64,000 nucleotides of DNA, taken from NCBI RefSeq assembly GCF_000717345.1, contig NZ_JNZA01000016.1:62001-126000 (forward strand), read 5' to 3'. The notes below the pieces were generated by a model. That model did no database searches. It saw only the letters and a list, made by a program, of their open reading frames with translations, and had not been told where the DNA came from. The number at the start of each line of letters is the position of its first letter. Within the stretch, counting starts at the first letter, position 1. This document shows, piece by piece, positions 36,201 to 45,869 of this stretch. A program made the position numbers and the translations under genes. The stretch is from Streptomyces lydicus. GTDB taxonomy: Bacteria; Actinomycetota; Actinomycetes; Streptomycetales; Streptomycetaceae.

Positions 36201-36563
36201 ATGGGGCCTGTGAGCGCCCACCCGTCACCCACGATCACGCTCCGACCGCACCACTGCACACTCAGTGTCCCGGTCGAGATCGAGCGTCCCGAGTCGAGCG
36301 AGGCTCCCTTCGAGGTTCCCGAACCCGATGTCCCGTGGGTCACGATCGTCCACAACGACCCCGTCAACCTCATGAGCTACGTCTCCTATGTCTTCCAGAC
36401 GTACTTCGGCTACTCGAAGGACAAGGCGCACCAGCTGATGCTCGACGTGCACCACAAGGGCCGCGCGGTGGTCTCCAGCGGCAGTCGCGAGGAAATGGAG
36501 CGGGACGTGCAGGCCATGCACGGCTACGGTCTGTGGGCGACCCTCCAGCAGGACCGCCGATGA
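36201..36563 (+). CDS. clpS: ATP-dependent Clp protease adaptor ClpS
   Basis: About 120 residues. ClpS delivers N-degron substrates to the ClpA/ClpC unfoldase. The core is typical: [20 protein letters not shown] with the substrate-pocket residues, [40 protein letters not shown] and a C-terminal LWATLQQD. The N-terminal extension of about 40 residues is longer than in most ClpS proteins. ATG 36201 or GTG 36210 are the only in-frame starts and neither has a convincing SD. Its stop overlaps the next start (ATGA), coupling it to the DUF2017 gene. Confidence 0.9.
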   Translation: MGPVSAHPSPTITLRPHHCTLSVPVEIERPESSEAPFEVPEPDVPWVTIVHNDPVNLMSYVSYVFQTYFGYSKDKAHQLMLDVHHKGRAVVSSGSREEMERDVQAMHGYGLWATLQQDRR

Positions 36564-37153
36564 CCGGGCACTTCGAGCCGCTGCCGGACGGCGGCGCCGC
36601 CGTACCGCTCGACGAGGTCGAGATCTCCATCCTGCGCAGCCTCGCGGTCCAGCTGATCGAGCTGGTCGGGCCGGGCGAGGAGGGGACGGACAGCGAGAGC
36701 GACGACCTGCTGGCGTCGGTGTTCAACGACGGCCCCAGCGAGCCGCCCGCGGACCCGGTCCTGGCCCGGCTCTTCCCGGACGCGTACGGCGGTCCCGACC
36801 TCGTGCCGGACGACGACGTGCGCGCCGCGGCCGCGGAGTTCCGCCGCTTCACCGAGAACGACCTGCGCTCCCGCAAGCGTGAGGACGCCCTGGCGCTGAT
36901 CCGCGCGCTGGACACGCTCTCGCCGTCCGGCGGGGAGGCCGTGCTGCGCCTGAAGCCCGACGAGTGCCGGCAGTGGCTGGGTGCCCTCAACGACCTGCGG
37001 CTGGCCATCGGTACCCGGCTGGAGGTCACCGACGAGGAGGACGGGGGCGAGCTGCTGCGGCTGCCGGACAGTGATCCGCGCAAGCCGATGGTGATGGCTT
37101 ACCTCTGGCTGGGCGGGCTCCAGGAGACCCTCGTCGAGTCGCTGACGGGCTGA
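36560..37153 (+). CDS. DUF2017 protein linked to clpS
   Basis: 197-residue actinobacterial protein of unknown function, almost always next to clpS. It is helical and acidic: [20 protein letters not shown], an acidic linker ([16 protein letters not shown]), [38 protein letters not shown] and a terminal [16 protein letters not shown]. The ATGA overlap with clpS implies coupled translation and a shared role in protein turnover, which is inference. Confidence 0.9.
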   Translation: MTGHFEPLPDGGAAVPLDEVEISILRSLAVQLIELVGPGEEGTDSESDDLLASVFNDGPSEPPADPVLARLFPDAYGGPDLVPDDDVRAAAAEFRRFTENDLRSRKREDALALIRALDTLSPSGGEAVLRLKPDECRQWLGALNDLRLAIGTRLEVTDEEDGGELLRLPDSDPRKPMVMAYLWLGGLQETLVESLTG

Positions 37154-37509
37154 TCGACGGGCTGAAGGCGGATATGTCCGGGCGTATCGCCCGGCGCGTC
37201 GGCGTGAAGTGTTCGCGTGGCGTTCGCTCAGCGGATGCTCAAATCCGGATAACGATCGCGTCACACCCACCCATGTATTTCGCTGGCTTCTGCGTCATTT
37301 GTCCGTATTTCCCGTTGGTGTGACGCAGGTCATCCCTAGGCGATCAAGGAAGCGCCGTGTTAAATGTTCACGACCTGCCGTGAGTGACGCCACCCCTGTC
37401 GCTACGGGAGCGCTTAGCCGGCCGACCGTCGGCGTGCAGGAACTCCATCCGGGGGGATCGGGACCCGATCCGGACAGACCGGGTCGGTATGGAGAAAGGC
37501 GCACCACTC
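37154..37509 (+). promoter_or_regulatory. Upstream region of the amino-acid permease with 10-bp inverted repeats
   Basis: 356-bp gap, less GC-rich than flanking genes. GCGTCACACC (37258-37267) and its perfect complement GGTGTGACGC (37317-37326) frame a 49-bp AT-richer segment (CATGTATTTCGC, CATTTGTCCGTATTTCCC) that may hold the promoter. The arms could be two operator half-sites. GGAGAAAG at 37491-37498 is the SD. No gene is seen. Confidence 0.4.
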
Positions 37510-38976
37510 ATGACCTCTGTGCAGGTCGACAAGCAACACGACGACGGCAACGAGGCAGCTGCAAAAGCCCCCGAAGAGGGTTATCAGCGGGGTCTGGGAA
37601 ACCGTCAGATCCAGATGATCGCCATTGGTGGCGCCATCGGTACCGGCCTCTTTCTGGGCGCCGGCAAGGCGATCTCCATGGCCGGGCCGAGCATCATCCT
37701 CGCCTACGCCATCGTGGGTCTGGTCATCTTCTTCATCATGCGGGCCCTGGGCGAACTGCTCATGTACCGGCCGGTCTCCGGCTCGTTCTCGGAGTACGGC
37801 CGTGAATTCCTCGGCCCGTTCATCGGCTTTGTGACCGGCTGGACGTACTGGCTTTTCTGGGTTGTCACCGGCATTACCGAAGTGACCGCCGCGGCCACCT
37901 ATGTCCAGTACTGGAACAAGGGCATACCGCAATGGATCTCGGCGCTGGTCTTCACCGTCGCGCTCTTCGGTATCAACCTGATCTCCGTGAAGATCTTCGG
38001 TGAACTGGAATTCTGGTTCTCGATGGTCAAGGTCACCGCGATCGTCGGCATGATCCTGATCGGTCTCGGCGTGATCACCCTCGGCTTCTCCAACGCCGGT
38101 GACACCGCCTCCTTCACCCTTCTGTGGTCCCACGGCGGCTTCTTCCCCAAGGGCATCGGCGGCACGCTGATGACGCTGCAGATCGTGATGTTCGCCTTCC
38201 TCGCCGTCGAGCTCGTCGGCGTCACCGCGGGCGAGGCGACCAACCCGAAGAAGGTCCTGCCCAAGGCGATCAACACGGTGCCGTGGCGGATCGGCCTCTT
38301 CTACATCGGTGCGCTGATCATCATCCTGTCCGTCGTCAGCTGGACGGCCTTCAAGCCGGGCGTCAGCCCCTTCGTCGCCGCCTTCCAGCAGATCGGCCTG
38401 CCGGCCGGCGCGGGCATCGTCAACTTCGTCGTGCTGACGGCCGCGCTCTCCTCGGCCAACTCCGGCATGTACTCCACCGGCCGGATGCTGCGCGACCTCG
38501 CGCTCAACGGCCAGGGCCCGAAGTTCTTCACCAAGCTCAGCAAGAACGGCCTGCCCACCTGGGGCACCGGCGTCTCGGTCGGCATGATGCTGTTCGGCGT
38601 CTGGATCAACTACCAGTGGCCCGGCGAGGCGTTCAACTACGTCGTCTCCTTCGCCACCATCTCCGGTATGTGGGCCTGGATCGTCATCCTCGCCTCCCAG
38701 CTGCGCTACCGCGCCAAGGCCAACCGCGGTGAGCTGCCGCAGTCCGAGTTCAAGGCCCCCGGCAGCCCCTACACCTCGATCTTCGCGCTGGCCTTCATCG
38801 CCATGGTGATCGTGATGATGGGCGTCGACCCGGACGCCCGGATCTCGCTCTACGCGGCCCCCCTGTGGGCGCTGATCCTGGGCGTGGGCTACCTGTGCAT
38901 CAAGCGCAAGGAAGCGGCGAACGGCGCGGGCGCCGCGCCGCAGGAAGCCGCCGCCAAGGGCGTCGACAAGGGCTGA
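37510..38976 (+). CDS. Amino-acid permease, AAT/APC family
   Basis: 488-residue, 12-helix amino-acid transporter of the APC superfamily. It has the signature start QIQMIAIGGAIGTGLFLGAG, the substrate-gating unit GPSIILAYAIVGLVIFFIMR, the ELLMYRPVSGSFSEY loop, and FLAVELVGVTAGEATNPKK before helix 6. Most similar in pattern to asparagine/GABA/aromatic permeases; the exact substrate is not certain. ATG 37510 follows GGAGAAAG; ATG 37489 in frame would add seven residues but would lie on the SD itself. It ends at a strong terminator. Confidence 0.93.
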   Translation: MTSVQVDKQHDDGNEAAAKAPEEGYQRGLGNRQIQMIAIGGAIGTGLFLGAGKAISMAGPSIILAYAIVGLVIFFIMRALGELLMYRPVSGSFSEYGREFLGPFIGFVTGWTYWLFWVVTGITEVTAAATYVQYWNKGIPQWISALVFTVALFGINLISVKIFGELEFWFSMVKVTAIVGMILIGLGVITLGFSNAGDTASFTLLWSHGGFFPKGIGGTLMTLQIVMFAFLAVELVGVTAGEATNPKKVLPKAINTVPWRIGLFYIGALIIILSVVSWTAFKPGVSPFVAAFQQIGLPAGAGIVNFVVLTAALSSANSGMYSTGRMLRDLALNGQGPKFFTKLSKNGLPTWGTGVSVGMMLFGVWINYQWPGEAFNYVVSFATISGMWAWIVILASQLRYRAKANRGELPQSEFKAPGSPYTSIFALAFIAMVIVMMGVDPDARISLYAAPLWALILGVGYLCIKRKEAANGAGAAPQEAAAKGVDKG

Positions 38977-38996
38977 CGCCCAGCCGCCTGTCCAGT

Positions 38997-39041
38997 ATGC
39001 GGGCCGGTCCGTACCACTCCTCGGTACGGATCGGCCCGCAT
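38997..39041. terminator. Strong terminator before the cysteine genes
   Basis: Stem ATGCGGGCCG-GTCCGTACC / GGTACGGA-TCGGCCCGCAT with a 6-nt loop, then TGCTTATTCTTGG. The TATTCT inside this tail is at once the likely -10 of the next gene. Confidence 0.85.
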
Positions 39042-39057
39042 GCTTATTCTTGGCGCC

Positions 39058-39483
39058 ATGCTGACCCTCACCAAGGTCCTCCACGACCAGATCGTCGAGC
39101 ACGCCCGCCAGGACCACCCCGACGAGGCGTGCGGTGTGGTCGCCGGCCCGGCGGGCACCGGCCGCCCCGAGCGGTTCATTCCGATGCTGAACGCCGCCCG
39201 CTCGCCCACGTTCTACGAATTCGACTCCTCGGACCTGCTCCGGCTCTACCGCGAGATGGACGACCGGGACGAGGAGCCGGTGATCATCTACCACTCGCAC
39301 ACCGCCACCGAGGCGTACCCGTCGCGCACCGACATCTCCTACGCGAACGAGCCCGGCGCGCACTACGTCCTGGTCTCCACCGCCGACACCGACGACGCCG
39401 GGCCCTTCCAGTTCCGCTCCTTCCGGATCGTCGACGGCGTGGTCACCGAGGAGGACGTCGAGGTCGTCGCGGAGTACTCCTGA
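39058..39483 (+). CDS. mec: JAMM metalloprotease Mec+ (CysO-cysteine hydrolase)
   Basis: 141-residue zinc isopeptidase of the JAMM/MPN family. The full metal motif is visible: Glu23 (DEACGVVAG), His79 and His81 (YHSHTATEAYPS), Ser89 and Asp92. By the Mycobacterium tuberculosis pathway, this enzyme releases free cysteine from the CysO-cysteine thiocarboxylate adduct made by CysM. The cysO and cysM genes follow 420 bp downstream. TATTCT at 39045-39050 lies 7 nt before ATG 39058 and no SD is seen, suggesting leaderless translation. Confidence 0.92.
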   Translation: MLTLTKVLHDQIVEHARQDHPDEACGVVAGPAGTGRPERFIPMLNAARSPTFYEFDSSDLLRLYREMDDRDEEPVIIYHSHTATEAYPSRTDISYANEPGAHYVLVSTADTDDAGPFQFRSFRIVDGVVTEEDVEVVAEYS

Positions 39484-39580
39484 CCTGCTCGGCGCCCGCA
39501 CCGCAAGATCGCGTCCCAACTGGCGTACACCAAACGTCCGTATGGTGGGACGAGGTTCCAATACCCGGACCGGGAATCGA

Positions 39581-39586
39581 TACGAT
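39581..39586 (+). promoter_or_regulatory. Possible -10 element for leader peptide/cysO-cysM
   Basis: TACGAT lies 43 nt before the leader-peptide ATG, in the otherwise empty stretch 39484-39628. GGTTCC about 22 nt upstream is a weak -35 candidate. A start near 39593 would give a transcript whose leader contains the Cys-rich peptide. Confidence 0.3.
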
Positions 39587-39628
39587 GACCGCATGGTTGA
39601 CCACGACGTGAGCGAGAAGAGGCCGGGC

Positions 39629-39766
39629 ATGCTGCTGCACGCTCCGCTCGCCACGCGTCGCTCCGCATCCGCCCTGCTGGGCGCGTTCGGCTGCGGAGCC
39701 GCACGGCTGCACGTGGATCTGTGCCGCCTGTCCAGCGCCATCTGTCCGCGCTGCGCCGCCGTCTGA
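39629..39766 (+). CDS. Cysteine-rich leader peptide (putative attenuator)
   Basis: 45-residue open frame with SD GAGAAGAGG at 39613-39621, 7 nt before ATG. It ends ARLHVDLCRLSSAICPRCAAV (longer version not needed), with Cys at residues 22, 32, 39 and 42. The HVDL-x-R-x-SSA-x-C ending is the hallmark of short putative leader peptides found upstream of sulfur and cysteine genes in actinomycetes. Ribosome stalling at the clustered Cys codons when cysteine is short would fit attenuation of the downstream cysO-cysM; this mechanism was shown for cysteine leader peptides in mycobacteria. The role here is inferred. Confidence 0.7.
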   Translation: MLLHAPLATRRSASALLGAFGCGAARLHVDLCRLSSAICPRCAAV

Positions 39767-39904
39767 CCCGGACCGCACCGGGCGCCGCGCGGCGCGCCGC
39801 CACCCGCACCTTCCCGCGTCACCCGACGCCCCCGGCACGCCGCATCGCCGTGCAACGGGACGCACAGCACCCGCCCCGCACTCACTCCGACAGGAGCACT
39901 CCCC
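39767..39904 (+). promoter_or_regulatory. Possible attenuator region between leader peptide and cysO
   Basis: 138 bp of GC-rich sequence with self-complementary blocks (GGGCGCCGCGCGGCGCGCC at 39780-39798 and CGGCACGCCGCATCGCCGTGC around 39833). These could form alternative hairpins depending on ribosome position. GACAGGAGC at 39890-39898 is the cysO SD. There is no U tract. Confidence 0.35.
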
Positions 39905-41136
<1,232 letters not shown>

Positions 41137-41650
41137 GCGTCTGACGGCGCCGCCCCGGGCCGCCCCGGCCGGCCGTGCCGCCGGCTCCTCCCGCCGTCGT
41201 GGCTCCCGCCGCGGCGGCGGGCCTGTTTGCGGGGCCGGGCCGTTCGTCGGGCTCACTCGTTCGCGGGGCCGGGGCCGTTCGCGACCGGCCCGGGCGGCCG
41301 CCGGGACCGACCCGGGCAGGCGTCAGGGCCGCAAATGATGCCCGGCGCCGCGGTGCGTGGTCACAATGGCCAGGGGCCGGCACAGGACGAGGCGGCGACG
41401 GCCCCTGCGTACGGGCGTACGGGGGGTCAGCCCGGACTGGTGATTCCGCCCACAGCTCGCCCCGCCGGAGGACCCTCACGCCCTTTTGCGCCTTACGCTC
41501 GTGGGCACCGCACAGACCGCCAGGACCCGGCACAACCCGGCAAGTCCCCCGCCGGGAAGACCCGCATGGACCTTCCCCAAGCTCTCAACGGTGTTCGAGC
41601 AGGGGGAGACCCCTATACCGCCGCCCCCGCCCACGGAGGTTCACGCCCGC
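41137..41650. other. Intergenic region upstream of MBL gene
   Basis: 514-bp gap. GCGGGGCCGGGCCGTTCG (41229-41246) and the near-copy GCGGGGCCGGGGCCGTTCG (about 41263-41281) are direct repeats. TACGCT at 41494-41499 is a possible -10 that would give a long leader carrying the REP-like hairpin at 41571. The reading frames seen here are composition artefacts. Confidence 0.4.
41571..41614. repeat. REP-like palindromic element
   Basis: CTTCCCCAAGCTCTC, an 11-nt centre, then GAGCAGGGGGAG forms an imperfect hairpin. Elements of this CTTCCCC-AGCTC...GAGC-AGGGGG pattern recur between genes in many Streptomyces chromosomes. This copy lies in the presumed leader of the MBL gene, 37-80 nt before its start. 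Confidence 0.6.
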
Positions 41651-42403
41651 ATGAAGCTCACTGTCGTCGGATGCTCGGGGTCGTTCCCTTCCATGGAATC
41701 GGCCTGCTCGAGCTACCTCCTGGAGGCCGACGGCTTCAGGCTGCTCCTCGACATGGGCAACGGAGCCCTGGGCGAGCTGCAGCGCCACTCCGGGCTCTAC
41801 GAGCTCGACGCCGTACTGCTGTCGCATCTGCACGCCGACCACTGCATCGACCTGTGCGGCTACTTCGTGGTGCGCTACTACCGCCCCGACGGCGGGCGCT
41901 GCGCGCCGATGCCGGTCTACGGGCCGGCCGGCACCGAGCGCCGGCTGACCGTGGCGCACGCCGATCTGCCGCACGACGGCGCGATGAGCGAGGTCTTCGA
42001 ATTCCGGACGCTCGCGCCGGGCACCTTCGGCATCGGGCCGTTCTCGGTGCGTACGGAGCGGGTCAGCCATCCCGTGGAGGCGTTCGGGTTCCGTATCGAG
42101 CACAACGGGAGCTCGCTGACGTACTCCGGTGACACCGGCAGCTGCGAGGCGCTGGACGACCTCGCGGCCGGCACCGACTTCTTCCTGTGCGAGGCGTCCT
42201 TCACGTACGGCAAGGAGGACATCCCGGACCTGCACCTCAACGGGCGGGAGGCCGGGGAGCACGCCCGGCGGGCGGGCGCCGGCCGGCTGGTGCTGACCCA
42301 CATCCCGCCGTGGACGGACCCGGACATCAACATCCGCGACGCGCAGAAGGTCTACGACGGGCCGGTCGAGGTGGCCAAGGCGGGCGCGGTCTACGAGATC
42401 TGA
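41651..42403 (+). CDS. MBL-fold metallohydrolase
   Basis: 250-residue metallo-beta-lactamase-fold hydrolase of the RNase Z/cyclic-phosphodiesterase-like group. The metal motif is SHLHADHCIDLCG, followed by the later ligands in SHPVEAFGF, YSGDTGSCEAL and LTHIPPW. The starting strand is LTVVGCSGSFPSMES. The zinc site is complete, so it is presumably active; the substrate (RNA or phosphodiester) cannot be read from sequence. GGAGG at 41636-41640 sets ATG 41651. The gene is monocistronic, ending at a terminator shared with the convergent nagE2. Confidence 0.9.
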   Translation: MKLTVVGCSGSFPSMESACSSYLLEADGFRLLLDMGNGALGELQRHSGLYELDAVLLSHLHADHCIDLCGYFVVRYYRPDGGRCAPMPVYGPAGTERRLTVAHADLPHDGAMSEVFEFRTLAPGTFGIGPFSVRTERVSHPVEAFGFRIEHNGSSLTYSGDTGSCEALDDLAAGTDFFLCEASFTYGKEDIPDLHLNGREAGEHARRAGAGRLVLTHIPPWTDPDINIRDAQKVYDGPVEVAKAGAVYEI

Positions 42404-42454
42404 GCGCCGCCGCGCGGGCGCGCCCGCGACGAGCGCCGACGCACGTACGACGAA

Positions 42455-42488
42455 GGGCCCCGGAACCGTGGGTACGGTTCCGGGGCCC
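42455..42488. terminator. Bidirectional terminator, MBL gene / nagE2
   Basis: GGGCCCCGGAACCGT / ACGGTTCCGGGGCCC stem (15 bp) with a GGGT loop, between convergent genes. Confidence 0.8.
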
Positions 42489-42543
42489 CTGCCGTGGGCC
42501 GCGGCGGCCCGTGCGGCGTGACGCCTACGCCTACGCCTGCGCC

Positions 42544-43797
42544 TTACGCCTTCGTCAGGTCCTCGAGCTCTTCCTCGGGCTCCCGGCCCGGGGTGGTGAG
42601 GTTGAACTTGGAGATCGCGAAGCGGAAGAGCACGTAGTAGATGACCGCGAACACCAGGCCGATCGGGATGATCATCCAGGGCTTGGTGGCGAGGGACCAG
42701 TTCATCCCGTAGTCGATGGCGCCGGCCGAGAAGGTGAAGCCGTCGTGCACGCCGAGTGCCCAGGTCACGGCCATCGACAGGGCGGTCAGCACCGCGTGGA
42801 TCGCGTAGAGCACCGGCGCGATGAACATGAACGAGAACTCGATCGGCTCGGTGATGCCGCAGACGAACGAGGTCAGTGCCAGCGAGATCATCATGCCCAG
42901 GACGGCCTTGCGGCGCTCGGGGCGGGCGGCGTGCGCGATGGCCAGCGCGGCGGCCGGCAGGCCGAACATCATGATCGGGAAGAAGCCGGACATGAACTGT
43001 CCGGCGGACGGGTCGCCGGCGAAGAAGCGGCCGATGTCGCCGTGCGCGACCTTGCCCGCGGCGTCGGTGAAGTCACCGAGCTGGAACCACGAGACGGTGT
43101 TGACGAACTGGTGCATGCCGATGGGCAGCAGTGCGCGGTTGATCAGGCCGAACAGGCCGGAGCCGGCGGCGCCCAGGCCGGTCATCCACTCGCCGAAGCT
43201 GGAGATGGCGTTGCCGACGGGCTCCCAGATCAGCAGGAAGAGCACGCCGACGGCGGTGCCCACGAACGCCATGATGATCGGGACCAGCCGGCGGCCGTTG
43301 AAGAAGCCCAGCCAGTCGACGAGCCTCTTGCGGTGGTAGCGCTGCCACAGCACCGCGGCGAGCAGGCCCATGATGATGCCGCCGAGGACGCCGGGGTTGT
43401 TGAGGACCGGCTCGACCCACTTGCCCTTTTCGATGTGGCCTTCCGTGACCGGGAACGCCTTGAGGACATTGCTGTAGACCAGGAAGCCGACCAGGGCGGC
43501 GAGCGCCGTCGAGCCGTCGGCCTTCTTCGCGAAGCCGATGGCCACACCGATGCAGAACAGCAGCGGCAGGTTGTCGAAGACCGCGCCGCCGGCCGCGGCG
43601 AAGACCTTGCTGACGTCGATCCAGCCCAGGCCCTTCTCGCCGAAGACGTCCGGCTGGCCGAGGCGGTTGAGGATGCCCGCGGCGGGCAGGACGGCGATCG
43701 GCAGCTGGAGGCTGCGGCCGATCTTCTGCAGGCCCTGGAACAGGCCGGAGCCCCGCTTCTTCGCGGGAGCCGCCTTTTCGGCGGTGGCCGAACTCAT
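42544..43797 (-). CDS. nagE2: N-acetylglucosamine PTS permease (EIIC), NagE2-like
   Basis: 417-residue EIIC membrane permease of the glucose/GlcNAc PTS family. It imports and phosphorylates N-acetylglucosamine together with the separate EIIB, NagF. The family pattern is strong: LFQGLQKIGRSLQLPIAVLP, PAAGILNRLGQPDVFG, the long helical core, and SFVCGITEPIEFSFMFIAP. ATG 43797 follows AGGAGGAA. A cluster of DasR-type operators lies 50-150 bp upstream. In S. coelicolor NagE2 is the main GlcNAc permease and a DasR target; by position and operators this is its counterpart. Confidence 0.93.
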   Translation of the reverse strand: MSSATAEKAAPAKKRGSGLFQGLQKIGRSLQLPIAVLPAAGILNRLGQPDVFGEKGLGWIDVSKVFAAAGGAVFDNLPLLFCIGVAIGFAKKADGSTALAALVGFLVYSNVLKAFPVTEGHIEKGKWVEPVLNNPGVLGGIIMGLLAAVLWQRYHRKRLVDWLGFFNGRRLVPIIMAFVGTAVGVLFLLIWEPVGNAISSFGEWMTGLGAAGSGLFGLINRALLPIGMHQFVNTVSWFQLGDFTDAAGKVAHGDIGRFFAGDPSAGQFMSGFFPIMMFGLPAAALAIAHAARPERRKAVLGMMISLALTSFVCGITEPIEFSFMFIAPVLYAIHAVLTALSMAVTWALGVHDGFTFSAGAIDYGMNWSLATKPWMIIPIGLVFAVIYYVLFRFAISKFNLTTPGREPEEELEDLTKA

Positions 43798-43848
43798 CGG
43801 ATTCCTCCTGGTGAGGCGGGCACTCGGAGAGGGGGGACGGCCCGCTTG

Positions 43849-43947
43849 TTGGTCTACACCTTGGTCTACACCACTGGTGGTTTAGACCATTCTTAGCACG
43901 GAGCCCGGGCACAAAGGAATCCATTCTTCCAAGTGGTGTGGACCACG
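43849..43947 (-). promoter_or_regulatory. Clustered DasR-type operators (dre) upstream of nagE2
   Basis: Four matches to the dre consensus ACTGGTCTAGACCACT: TTGGTCTACACC repeated in tandem (43849-43860, 43861-43872; the second extends to TGGTCTACACCACT, 13 of 14), TGGTTTAGACCAT (43878-43890) and AGTGGTGTGGACCACG (43932-43947). They cover the presumed promoter of nagE2 and would place it under GlcNAc-responsive DasR repression. Confidence 0.85.
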
Positions 43948-44025
43948 CGACGACCGGCCCCCGTACAGCGCCGCGGGAAAAGCGGTAGCGGGCAGTGACA
44001 GCCCGTACCGAAGCCCAGGTCGGGG

Positions 44026-45336
44026 CTACTTCACGTTCTCCCGCTCCATGGCGTCCCCCACCTCGTCCGGCTCACGCCCCGGCGTCTGCAGATCGAACAC
44101 CGTGATCGCGAAACGGAAGACCGCGTAATAGACCGCCGCGAAACCCAGACCCAGCGGAATGATCAGCCACGGCTTGGTCGCCAGCCCCCAGTTGATGACG
44201 TAGTCGATCAGCCCCGCCGAGAAGCTGAAGCTGTCGTGCACCCCCAGCGCCCAGCTCACCGCCATCGACACACCCGTCAGCACCGCATGGATCGCGTACA
44301 GCAGCGGGGCGACGAACAGGAACGAGTACTCGATCGGCTCGGTCACCCCCGTCACGAACGAGGTCAGCCCGACCGACAGCATCATCCCCGCGATCTCCTT
44401 GCGGCGGTGCGGCCGCGCACAGTGCGCGATCGCCAGCGCCGCCGCCGGCAGCGCGAACATCATGATCGGGAAGAAGCCCGTGGTGAACTGCCCGGCATCC
44501 GGATCCCCCGCCAGGAACCGGTTGATGTCGCCGTGCACGACCGTGCCGTCCGGCTTGGTGAAACTGCCGAACTGGAACCAGACGAACGTGTTCAGGAACT
44601 GGTGCAGACCCACCACCAGCAGCGCACGGTTCGCCACCCCGAAAACCCCCGCCCCCCAGGAACCCAGCGCCGAGAGCCACTCACTGAAACTCGTCAGCGC
44701 CGCACCGATCGGCTGCCAGACGAACAGGCACAGCACCGCGAAGACCAGCCCGACGAACGCCATGATGATCGGGACCAGCCGTCGGCCGTTGAAGAAACCC
44801 AGCCAGTCCACCAGCTTCACCCGGTGAAAACGCTGCCAGAGCCAGGCCGAGAGAAAACCCATCACGATGCCGCCGAAAACCCCCGGATTCTGGTACGCGG
44901 CCTGCGTGACCGCCGCCTTCGAATCCACACAGACCCCGCTCCACAGCCCCGCCTGCGTATACCTCTGCCCCGGGGTGCAGCCGGAAGGAAAGGCGTGCAG
45001 CACCGAGAAATAGACCAGGAAACCCGCCACCGCGGCCAGCGCCGTCGACCCGTCCGCCTTCTTCGCCATGCCGATCGCCACACCGACGCAGAACAGCAGC
45101 GGCAGCCCCAGCCCCGAATCCAGCAGCGCCCCGCCCGCCGCCGCGAACACCTTCGCCACCGCGTCCCAGCCCAGCCCCTTCGCGCCGAACACATCCGGCT
45201 GGCCCAGACGGTTGAGGATGCCCGCGGCGGGCAGAACGGCAATCGGCAGCTGCAGACTGCGCCCCATCTTCTGCAGGCCCTGGAAGAGGGAGGACGCCCA
45301 GCTCCCGCGCGGTGCCGCCGCTGCGTCCGAACTCAT
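44026..45336 (-). CDS. nagE1: N-acetylglucosamine PTS permease (EIIC), NagE1-like
   Basis: 436-residue second EIIC permease, about 60-70% alike NagE2 by eye (LFQGLQKMGRSLQLPIAVLP, TSFVTGVTEPIEYSFLFVAP). Compared with NagE2 it has an insertion of about 20 residues carrying two cysteines (PSGCTPGQRYTQAGLWSGVC), probably in an extracytoplasmic loop. ATG 45336 follows a weak purine tract. A dre site lies between it and nagF. The transport role probably overlaps NagE2; its different loop may change affinity or substrate. Confidence 0.9.
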   Translation of the reverse strand: MSSDAAAAPRGSWASSLFQGLQKMGRSLQLPIAVLPAAGILNRLGQPDVFGAKGLGWDAVAKVFAAAGGALLDSGLGLPLLFCVGVAIGMAKKADGSTALAAVAGFLVYFSVLHAFPSGCTPGQRYTQAGLWSGVCVDSKAAVTQAAYQNPGVFGGIVMGFLSAWLWQRFHRVKLVDWLGFFNGRRLVPIIMAFVGLVFAVLCLFVWQPIGAALTSFSEWLSALGSWGAGVFGVANRALLVVGLHQFLNTFVWFQFGSFTKPDGTVVHGDINRFLAGDPDAGQFTTGFFPIMMFALPAAALAIAHCARPHRRKEIAGMMLSVGLTSFVTGVTEPIEYSFLFVAPLLYAIHAVLTGVSMAVSWALGVHDSFSFSAGLIDYVINWGLATKPWLIIPLGLGFAAVYYAVFRFAITVFDLQTPGREPDEVGDAMERENVK

Positions 45337-45392
45337 CTGCGTCCTTTCGGCAGTCGGCCCGTCGACAGCCGGCCTGAAGCGTGCCGCATACT

Positions 45393-45408
45393 GGTGGTGT
45401 AGACCACT
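45393..45408. promoter_or_regulatory. DasR operator between nagE1 and nagF
   Basis: GGTGGTGTAGACCACT; read on the minus strand it matches the dre consensus at 13 of 16 positions. It lies between divergent genes and can act on both. Just beside it, GGTGATCGCCATC is directly repeated at 45453-45480. Confidence 0.8.
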
Positions 45409-45585
45409 CGGCGGGCTCCGGACACCCTCCCCGGCCGTCCGGCGCGCGCCGCGGTGATCGCCATCTGGTGATCGCCATCCTTCGCCAGGAAGCGGACAAA
45501 CGCCCACATAGTTGGGCTGAACGTGCGTTACCGTGTGAAATCCGCGCGGCTGAACGGCCGGCGGCCGAGACAAGCAGGAGTGGAC

Positions 45586-45819
45586 ATGGCCACCAAGGCT
45601 GAGAAGATCGTCGCCGGGCTCGGCGGACTCGACAACATCGAAGAGGTCGAGGGCTGCATCACCCGCCTCCGCACCGAAGTCAACGACGCCTCCCTGGTCG
45701 ACGAGGCCGCCCTCAAGGCCGCCGGCGCCCACGGCGTCGTCAAGATGGGCAACGCGATCCAGGTCGTCATCGGCACCGACGCCGACCCCATCGCCGCCGA
45801 AATCGAAGACATGATGTGA
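45586..45819 (+). CDS. nagF: PTS EIIB component NagF
   Basis: 77-residue GlcNAc EIIB protein that passes the phosphate from EIIA (Crr) to the incoming sugar on the EIIC permease. The phosphorylated residue is Cys24 in VEGCITRLRTEV. The fold ends IQVVIGTDADPIAAEIEDMM. GGAG at 45577-45580 precedes ATG 45586. Divergent from nagE1, sharing a dre operator. Confidence 0.95.
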   Translation: MATKAEKIVAGLGGLDNIEEVEGCITRLRTEVNDASLVDEAALKAAGAHGVVKMGNAIQVVIGTDADPIAAEIEDMM

Positions 45820-45869
45820 GCAGCTGAGCCCCCGAGCCGGCGCAGGCCGCTCCCGCTCAGCCCACGGAC

